Shown here piece after piece: positions 57,408 to 64,000 of a stretch of DNA of 64,000 nucleotides. This DNA is from Takakia lepidozioides (lineage: Eukaryota; Streptophyta; Takakiopsida; Takakiales; Takakiaceae). Location of the stretch: NCBI GenBank assembly GCA_030704615.1, contig CM060732.1, forward strand, positions 60,617,053-60,681,052, written 5' to 3'. The notes beneath the pieces are model-generated. The model did not search any database, had not been told where the DNA came from, and worked only from the letters and a program-made list of their open reading frames with translations. A program made the translations under genes and the position numbers. How positions within the stretch are numbered: position 1 is the first letter of the stretch; each line of letters opens with the position of its first letter.

Positions 57408-57891
57408 AGAACCCCGACGCAAGGATATGCTCTCGTCCTCTGCGGGTTAAGTCATGCACAGGGGATTGCAAGCTATAGAACTTTGCCAAGCCGACAGGGA
57501 AGGATCTATTGCAGAGCACACATACAATCTAAGCCAATCGTTGCACGCAGCAAAGCATCAACATAGTTTCATCCAACGTCCTTCACACATCCACTGCACC
57601 AAGTTTGTACACCAAAAACATCCTGCCTAAGCCTGGTGATCACTTCATTTAAATTATCGGGAGAGGCTAATCTGGAGATCCAGATGCAGTACTCTTATTG
57701 GACATGCAGATTACAAGACCTCACATCCGCCAGCTCAGTTTCCAGGTTGGCTTATCTCGTGACTGTTAACGTAGGACAATCACATAACCAAAGATAGTCC
57801 TTGTTATCATTAATGTCCAACAACCCCATGCTTTTCATCCAAGGGATTGACAGGAGAGCATATGCACTGCCATGGAATGTGGAGCTCCACA
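57408..57891 (-). repeat. 5' LTR of the 8-kb retrotransposon
   Basis: 484 bp, about 97% like the 3' LTR by eye with one 10-bp insertion near 57,738. On the minus strand it starts TGTGGAGCTCCACATTCCAT and is followed by TGGTGGAGATGGGGGG, which would be the primer-binding position; that is not the common initiator tRNA-Met site. Confidence 0.9.
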
Positions 57892-58278
57892 GTTTGGACC
57901 CGAGTTACGGGTTTCATCCTGAGTTTGAGTTAATCCGTAAAGTGCAGAAAACTGAGCACGAAGTCAGAAAAGAGGGCACCAAATCATAAACTGGGGATGA
58001 GGGCAACCGCTGCTATGGCGCGAGCTCGTGAGCTCTGACTGCCTCCGCCTCGACGACTAACAAAACTCGGCACCAAACTCCTTTCACCCCCATTTTCCTG
58101 GTCCTGGCAGTTTGGTCCCGTGTTTTTTTCTAGTCGCTTGATCCTGAGTTTCGAGTTTCATACCGAGTTTTGGCCAAACTCAGGGTTCTCATGCCGAGTT
58201 TGGGACCCTTTTACGGATAACTCTAATATCTGCCGCGCTTACCAGGCTAACTATTGTTAAAGTTGTAGCCCCAAGTTG
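57892..58278. other. Spacer rich in CCGAGTTT/AGTTTGG words
   Basis: CAGTTTGG, GAGTTTCA.ACCGAGTTT, CCGAGTTTGGGACCC and AAACTCGG recur about ten times on both strands. The left flank of the retrotransposon (49,908-49,930) has the same phrase, so the element probably inserted within this repeat. No gene seen. Confidence 0.5.
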
Positions 58279-58432
58279 TAGCCCCGTGGTAATGGGCACA
58301 TACCACCTCATAAGTGGTTGTGATTTCAATCCACCCTTGGTGTCACAAAGGTGACCACCTTCCTCGTGGAAGGCACTAACCCTTTGGGGTGAAGAGACAC
58401 CATAATTTACGCTTCCTTGGTGAGGCGTCAAA
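58279..58432 (+). mobile_element. tRNA-derived SINE, copy 2
   Basis: TAGCCCCGTGGTAATGGGC (A-box region) and GATTTCAATCC (weakened B box, 58,322) are followed by GACCACCTTCCTCG, TTTGGGGTGAAGAGACACCA, TAATTTACGCTTCCTTGGTG and GGCGTC, colinear with copy 1 at 38,029. The 13-bp phrase AAGTTGTAGCCCC is doubled just before it. Confidence 0.8.
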
Positions 58433-59672
58433 TATTAAATATTACTAAGGTAGCTTGTGCCGTTGGCCCAAGTGTCATGTATCATCTAAGCCTATCCTAT
58501 ATATCCAATATCCTCTCCCATGTCCAGGCCCAAGTGCGACCTCTAGGGTAGCCTTTGCCGTTCAGACCCAGTGGTCTCTGTAATCCCCGTACAAAACAGG
58601 CTGGATTGCATTATGTGGCAAGGCTGTGGAGGTGAATCGGGTATCAGGCTTGGCTAATTCAGGCCCCAGAGGCTATGATGGCTACGGTGGCTGATGTGCC
58701 TCCAGGGACGGCGGATAAAGGTACGACATAAATCTTTGTGCATTTTCCTTAATCTCTAATTTGTGGGTGAAGCCATCCAGGCTCCACTCTTGTCCTTGTG
58801 CCATTCTAGCAGCAAGTCTACCCATCTTGTTGGCAGAAATTACTTCACTGTAGAGACGTGTAATCATACACTTGTCCTCTTTCATCATCACCTTCAATAT
58901 CTGCTGAATGCATGATATATTGTGGGAATAGCCCCGTGAATTTCTTTTTGTGGAGATTAGATCCCTAGGGTGAGAGTTTTGACATGCTCTCACAAACACT
59001 CTAGTCCTTGCACACAGCCAACACCCGTCTGATGTTAGCTAATTTTGTATCTATGTAAGGGCTGGACATCATGGCTCCCAGTCCAATACATGTATTGTGA
59101 TTGTACTGCCAATCACAAGGGATTTGTGTGTATAGAGAACATAATGTACTCATAAGACTTTGTTTGCTGTAGCCTTGTGCCACAGATCCCGTGCCCAGTT
59201 TGGACTGTATAGAGAAACAGAAAGAAAGAGAGAGAGAAGCATATGTTCATATCCTCAGTAAGGCTCGTACAACGCTCTATGTGTGAGGTGGGTGCATGCA
59301 GGTGGAACAATGAGCGGAGTTCGGCACCGGCAGGAGTTCTTTGCAGGTCCTTCACGGTGGTGGGACATTAGGCTTGATAAGGTGAGGGCTATCTACATTT
59401 AGCACATTGGACGAGTTTGTCAAGGACTGAAGCTGGCATGATGATGTTTTGTTGACTGGATCGTATCTCCAGGTACTTACATGCCTGACAATTTTCCTTT
59501 GTCTAGAAAAAGTAGCAAAAGTGTGGGTGTACTGTTGCTATTAGTACATGTTCTTCCTTCTAAATATGACATGAGAGTAGGTTGCTCAATGTTGTCCCTG
59601 TCATTTAAAAGATGCTTATAGCTTTGGCATTATAGCCTGGTCCATGCCAGACTGTGATTTAAGCTATTGTGA
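58433..59672. other. Upstream region of the PPR gene
   Basis: A minus-strand frame at 58,682-58,999 (KMGRLAARMAQGQEWSLDGF) is unassigned. 59,330-59,540 is shared with the pseudogene flank at 48,130-48,360 and may hold the promoter or 5' UTR. TTTCTCACAG at 59,681-59,690 resembles a splice acceptor leading into the open frame. Confidence 0.5.
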
Positions 59673-59792
59673 CATTGGTGTTTCTCACAGAGAAGTACAA
59701 GATCACCAGACTTCAGACACAAGTGCGCAAAGGAGGCCCTTTGGATTCAGAATTGGTCGAAGTCACCTTCTGTGAAGGCAGATGGTGCTGCA

Positions 59793-62636
59793 ATGCTGCT
59801 AGGTCGAGCACAAGGGGATTTGAGGACGCTGTGTATGGCAGGACAACTCAAAGAGGCCCTGCACATTTTGAACCAACCGGGTATTTTGGCAGACTCCAAT
59901 ACGTATGTATGTCTCTTGCAGGAGTGCATCAACATGCAAGGCCTACAAGAGGGAAAGCAGGTGCATGCCCACCTCATCCGAAGTGGATTCAAGCCAAACA
60001 TACTTCTTCTCAATACCCTTGTCAATATGTATGCCAAGTGTGGGAGTGTGGTTGATGCACGCCAAGTGTTTGACAAAATGCCTGAACGAGATATGTTTAC
60101 GTGGAATATAATGATTTCAGGATACACTAAGCATGGGTGTAGTAGGGAGGCCTTTGTGATTTATGAGCAAATGAAAAGGGAGAGGGTGACGCCCAACAGG
60201 ATCACGTTCATTTGCATTCTCAAGGCGGGTGCCAGCCTAGCAGTCCTGGCAAAGGGTGTAGAGGTCCACAGTGACATCACCAGAGCTGGAATTGCACCAG
60301 ACATCATCATGGAGACTGCCCTTGTTAATATGTATGCCAAATGTGGAAGCATGGAGCATGCGCGTCAAGTGTTTAACAATATGGCTCTTCGAAATGTGGT
60401 CTCATGGAATGTGATGATAGCAGCATATACTCAGCATGGGTGTGGTAGAGAGGCTTTGGAGATGTATGAGGAGATAAAGCAGAAAGGGTTGACACCTGAT
60501 AAGGTCACGTTCATTTGCGTTCTCAATGCGTGCGGCAGCTTGGCAGCGCTGGACAAGGGCAAGGAGGTCCATGTGGACATTATCAAAGCTCTAATTGCAG
60601 TAGATGTCATTCTGGAGACATCGCTTGCTGACATGTATGCCAAATGTGGGAGCCTGAAGGATGCACGTCAAGTGTTTGACAGTATGGCTCATAGAAATGT
60701 GGTCTCATGGAATGCAATGATTGCAGGATATGCTCAGCATGGTTGTGGTAGGGAGGCTCTGGAGATGTATGAACAAATGATGAGGGGAGGGGTGACACCT
60801 GACAAGATCACTTTCATTTGTGTTCTTAATGCGTGTGCCATCCTGGCAGCTCTGGAAAAGGGTAAAGAGGTCCATGCTGACATCATCAAAGCAGGAATTG
60901 CGCCAAATAACATTCTGGAGACTGCCCTTGCTGACATGTATGCCAAATGTGGGAACATGGAGGATGCACGTCAAGTGTTCGACAATATTTCTCACCCTGA
61001 CGTAGTCTCATGGAACACTATGATTGCAGGTTATGCTCAGCATGGGTTCTGTAGGGAGGCTCTCCAACTATTTAAACAAATGCAAAATGAAGGCTTGAAG
61101 CCAAATGTAGTCTCATGGAATGCCATGATTGCAGGATATGCTCAGCAGGAGTCTGGTAGTAAGGCTTTTGAGATGTATGAGCAGATGATACAGGAAGGGG
61201 TGACACCCAACAAGGTCTCATTCACTTCTGTTCTCAAGGCATGTGCCAGCCCAGCAGTCCTGGCGAAGGGCAAAGAGGTACATGCTGCCATCATCAAATC
61301 TGGAATTGTGCCAGACATCATTCTGGAGACTGCCCTTGTCAACATGTATGCCAAATGTGGGAGCATGAAGGATGCTCGTCGAGTGTTTGGCAATATGGCT
61401 CGACAAAATGTGGTCTCTTGGAATGTGATGATTGCAGGATATGCTCAGCATCAGTATGGTAAGGAGGCTTTGGAGATGTATGAACAAATGATACGGGAAG
61501 AGGTGATCCCCGACAAGGTCACATTTATTTGTGTTCTCAATGCATGTGCCAGCCTGGCAGCACTGGACAAGGGTAAAGAGGTCCATGCTGACATCATGGA
61601 AACTGGAATTCCTCTGGATACTATACTGGAGAATACCCTTGTCGACATGTATTCCAAATCTGGGAGTCTGAGGGATGCACGCCATATTTTTGAAAATATG
61701 GCTCAACGGAATGTGGTCTCATGGAGTGCTTTGATTGCAGCATATGGCCAGCATGGGTGTGGCAGGGAGGCCTTGCAACTTTTTGACCAAATGCAACAGG
61801 AAGGCTTGACGCCAGACGGTATCACCTTTATATGTGTTCTCTCTACGTGTAGCCATAAGGGCCTTGTTGATGAAGGCCGTCACTACTTTGCTTCAATGAG
61901 TCTAGAGCATGGTCTTCCTCCCACAGTGGAGCACTTTGGCTGCATGGTGGACCTTCTTGGCCGTGCAGGGCGATTGGACGAAGCAGAGGATTTCATTTAC
62001 AAAATGCCGATTGAACCAAGTGGTTCAGTGTTGGGGGCCATGCTTGGTGCCTGCAGAATTCATGGCAATGTTGGGCTAGCAGAACGTGTGGCAGAACACA
62101 TTCTCAAGTTGAATCCACAGGATGCTCCAACTTATGTGCTGCTGTCGAACATCTATGCTGCGGCTGGTAGGTGGGACGACACAGCAAAGGTGAGAAAAAT
62201 GATGAGGTACAGGGGTGTGAGGAAAGTGCCAGGATGCAGCTACATTGAAGTGAACAACAAAGTGCATACCTTTGTTGTGGAGGACAAAACGCATCCACAA
62301 ATTGAGGACATCCATGCTGAGTTGAAGAGATTGTCAGGGGTGATGAAGGAGGCTGGCTATGTGCCGGACACATGTTTTGTATTGCATGATGTGGAGAAGG
62401 AGCAGAAGGAATTTTCCCTTTACCACCACAGTGAGAAACTTGCCATTGGTTTTGGGCTCATCAGCACACTCCCTGGAACACCTCTCCGTATCATCAAGAA
62501 CCTGCGAGTATGTGGTGACTGCCACACAGCCACCAAGTTCATATCGAAGATTGTTGGGCGAGCAATCATTGTACGAGATGCCAACCGTTTTCACCACTTT
62601 GACGATGGGGTTTGTTCTTGTGGGGATTATTGGTGA
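59793..62636 (+). CDS. PLS-class PPR protein with E, E+ and DYW domains
   Basis: First in-frame ATG at 59,793 gives 947 residues; the frame is open back to 59,673, so an upstream exon ending at the acceptor at 59,690 is possible. About twenty P, L and S motifs run to roughly residue 700 (for example [40 protein letters not shown]), then E and E+ ([19 protein letters not shown]). The DYW domain carries the deaminase HSE (62,427-62,435) and CGDC (62,511-62,522) zinc/catalytic motifs, a second CSC near the end, and terminal DYW. It has no internal intron. DYW-PPR proteins bind a specific organellar transcript through the motif array and convert C to U. A plastid or mitochondrial target peptide is not obvious at this start. 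Near-identical internal repeats suggest recent motif expansion. Confidence 0.9.
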   Translation: MLLGRAQGDLRTLCMAGQLKEALHILNQPGILADSNTYVCLLQECINMQGLQEGKQVHAHLIRSGFKPNILLLNTLVNMYAKCGSVVDARQVFDKMPERDMFTWNIMISGYTKHGCSREAFVIYEQMKRERVTPNRITFICILKAGASLAVLAKGVEVHSDITRAGIAPDIIMETALVNMYAKCGSMEHARQVFNNMALRNVVSWNVMIAAYTQHGCGREALEMYEEIKQKGLTPDKVTFICVLNACGSLAALDKGKEVHVDIIKALIAVDVILETSLADMYAKCGSLKDARQVFDSMAHRNVVSWNAMIAGYAQHGCGREALEMYEQMMRGGVTPDKITFICVLNACAILAALEKGKEVHADIIKAGIAPNNILETALADMYAKCGNMEDARQVFDNISHPDVVSWNTMIAGYAQHGFCREALQLFKQMQNEGLKPNVVSWNAMIAGYAQQESGSKAFEMYEQMIQEGVTPNKVSFTSVLKACASPAVLAKGKEVHAAIIKSGIVPDIILETALVNMYAKCGSMKDARRVFGNMARQNVVSWNVMIAGYAQHQYGKEALEMYEQMIREEVIPDKVTFICVLNACASLAALDKGKEVHADIMETGIPLDTILENTLVDMYSKSGSLRDARHIFENMAQRNVVSWSALIAAYGQHGCGREALQLFDQMQQEGLTPDGITFICVLSTCSHKGLVDEGRHYFASMSLEHGLPPTVEHFGCMVDLLGRAGRLDEAEDFIYKMPIEPSGSVLGAMLGACRIHGNVGLAERVAEHILKLNPQDAPTYVLLSNIYAAAGRWDDTAKVRKMMRYRGVRKVPGCSYIEVNNKVHTFVVEDKTHPQIEDIHAELKRLSGVMKEAGYVPDTCFVLHDVEKEQKEFSLYHHSEKLAIGFGLISTLPGTPLRIIKNLRVCGDCHTATKFISKIVGRAIIVRDANRFHHFDDGVCSCGDYW

Positions 62637-62641
62637 AATGA

Positions 62642-62876
62642 CGATGAAGGAGGCTGGCTATGTGCCGGACCCATGTTTTGTATTGCATGATGTGGAGAAG
62701 GGGCAGAAGGAATTTCCCCTTTACCACCACAGTGAGAAACTTGCCATTGGTTTTGGGCTCCCTGGAGCACCTCTCATCAAGAACCTGCGAGTGTGTGGTG
62801 ACTGCCACACAGCCCCCAAGTTCATATTGAAGATTATTGGGCAAGCAATCATTGTATTGGGGGTGGAGGTACGATA
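62642..62876 (+). pseudogene. Partial tandem duplicate of the DYW tail
   Basis: Repeats 62,341-62,577 immediately after the stop codon: [52 protein letters not shown] and CGDC are retained, but a 7-residue equivalent (ISTLPGT region) is missing and the copy ends before CSCGDYW. It is in a different frame from the gene. No promoter or start of its own is apparent. Confidence 0.85.
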
Positions 62877-63824
62877 GGGTCGAGGATATGGATACGAGGG
62901 AATGGGAGCTGGAGAGGTTGCAAAGATGGTGCAAAAGATGGAGCTTGGAACTTGGTCAGAAGAAAAATCAGCGCGAGGGGTAAAAATTGAGGTGGTTTTT
63001 GGAATTCCGCTGAACTTGACGAGGCATTGCTATAGAGAGTCTTTATACTCGCTGGGATCGGGAAGCAGGGCACGAGCGGAGATGTCTCTCCGCTCGGGCC
63101 ATCTCGGACGCTGCCCTGAGGTATGTTGGACGAAAGAACGCTCTTGAAGATCCATGAGGCTTGCAAAGATTACTTGGCAAATGAAGATGCATCATGATTG
63201 TTTCCTTGAATTTCGGACGTGTCCATGCACGTAGTTGGGTTTATTTAGAAGAATGGAGAGTGCAGGCGAGCGAGGCCAGAAAGCTGATTGCAACTACTAC
63301 ATGGGACTGTCTCCTGGACGATAAGCCAAAATCCTTACGGGGAACACAACTTTATTGACAATGTTCCAGCCTTATTGTAGGTCTAACTATCACACCTAAT
63401 CTGTTCTTTTTGTTGTGCAGCAGATCGTATTCCATTTGGAGAATCAAAATAACAGTCCAGATCAAAATCGTTCGACAATCGTCTCATGAAGCAGCCGGAG
63501 TACCACTGCGGAATGATGGAGCAATCACTTGGTGTGTGAATTGTTCTACATATGGTAAGGATAATGACGTTGATCGGGGTACAAATGAACCAGGCAGACT
63601 TTATGCTGGCAATCATCAGCTGTTTCATTTCAGATTGGTTTTGACTGAAGAGAAGTTCCATGCATTTTTATCTGTTTGATTTACTGCATTTGGAGTCATT
63701 GTGCGTTGTGATTTCCAAATCCTTGAAAGTTTAGAATTATTCATTGCTGTTATACCAAACCCATAGTCAAATGCGAGGAGGTGGGAGCAGCTATTGGCAG
63801 GTAAAGCTTTTCAGTAGGGGTGGG
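62877..63824. other. Downstream spacer with exon-like piece
   Basis: 63,410-63,680 has an acceptor-like TTGTTGTGCAG and an 89-codon open frame (EAAGVPLRNDGAITWCVNCS) of unknown relation. No gene could be named. Confidence 0.3.
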
Positions 63825-64000
63825 GTATTTCGGTCTGTGAATTATGGGTTGTCATTACAAGGTACTTTCTTTCCTAGGCATTCCATGTGGGTTTGAGATT
63901 GCATTCAACAAACAAACATTTAGCGGCAGCCAGGGTGAGACTTTTGTAGATATTGTGCCGAAGGTTGACAACAATAAAGGGATTGGTAGATGTGCAAGTG
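63825..64000 (+). repeat. Inverted-repeat arm 2 (partner at 44,177-44,352)
   Basis: Starts GTATTTCGGTCTGTGAATTA and runs to the window edge with only a few differences from the inverted copy (for example AAAGGG versus AAATGG near 63,978). Both copies contain the same acceptor-like TTTCCTAG and the exon-like GIPCGFEIAFNKQTF segment. Confidence 0.85.

Larger units (their letters stand above)
49939..57891 (-). mobile_element. Complete LTR retrotransposon with -1 frameshift site and dUTPase-like domain
   Basis: Two direct repeats (49,939-50,412 and 57,408-57,891) enclose, on the minus strand, an unrecognised ORF, gag with zinc knuckle, protease, a dUTPase-like segment, RT, RNase H and integrase. 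The order RT-RNase H-integrase and the D,D-35-E core place it in Ty3/gypsy. By eye the LTRs differ at some 15-20 sites plus a 10-bp insertion, so insertion was fairly recent, yet several frameshifts and stops have accumulated. Both flanks contain an AGTTTGG.ACCC phrase, but a clean 5-bp target duplication at the LTR edges was not found. Confidence 0.9.

Noticed and set aside
49900-57900. Target-site duplication GTTTG of the 8-kb element
   Set aside because: GTTTG follows the right LTR but on the left lies about 25 bp away from the LTR edge, and the whole phrase is repeated locally.
59813-62597. Minus-strand frames opposite the PPR gene
   Set aside because: They mirror the repeated PPR codons and have no features of their own.

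Overview
The window reads as nuclear DNA of a land plant. The one long intact gene is a PLS-type pentatricopeptide-repeat (PPR) protein ending in a DYW cytidine-deaminase domain (59.8-62.6 kb). Remnants of related PPR-DYW genes, a 1-Cys peroxiredoxin gene with introns, a RING-H2 gene and FCP1/NIF-like phosphatase genes lie around it. Large DYW families and this PPR style fit a bryophyte, lycophyte or fern better than a seed plant, but that is inference and the species cannot be named from sequence alone. Nearly everything else is transposable-element sequence in various states of decay.

Layout. 0-5.3 kb: on the minus strand, a Ty3/gypsy-type Gag (copy 1), a 2-kb tandem array built on the 10-mer TCACAGCCCN, and an LTR-like segment A. 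5.3-20.9 kb: CACTA-like termini, short repeats, PPR fragments, an unrecognised decayed coding region, an acidic ORF with stops, two decayed FCP1/NIF phosphatase copies (the second running into a RING-CH-like finger), AT-rich spacer and a MITE. 20.9-21.9 kb: integrase tail, chromodomain and 3' LTR start of a chromovirus. 21.9-32.7 kb: segment B (inverted copy of A), another CACAGCC-type array, then a large Ty3/gypsy pol region with PR, RT, RNase H and integrase, followed by about 4 kb of extra ORFs, a polypurine tract and a 3' LTR that itself carries a CACAGCC array. 32.8-36 kb: array plus Gag copy 2, heavily mutated. 36-49.9 kb: spacer, a tRNA-derived SINE, a Gag scrap, a RING-H2 pseudogene, an LTR scrap, a peroxiredoxin pseudogene and PPR-DYW remnants. 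49.9-57.9 kb: a complete LTR retrotransposon on the minus strand with paired LTRs of about 480 bp. 58-64 kb: second SINE copy, the intact PPR-DYW gene with a partial duplicate of its tail, and one arm of an inverted repeat whose partner is at 44.2 kb.

The most interesting element is the 8-kb retrotransposon at 49,939-57,891. Its Gag zinc knuckle ends in frame over a classical -1 ribosomal slippery heptamer, TTTAAAC, and the -1 frame opens directly into the protease. Between protease and reverse transcriptase lies a segment with the spacing and motifs of a dUTPase fold. It also has an unrecognised ORF upstream of gag. This is a retrovirus-like gag / pro-DU-pol plan in a plant Ty3/gypsy element.

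The second theme is the CACAGCC minisatellite. It occurs with four different unit structures (51, 37, 30 bp and irregular), in leader, coding and LTR positions of at least two unrelated retroelements, and retroelement fragments repeatedly break exactly at it.
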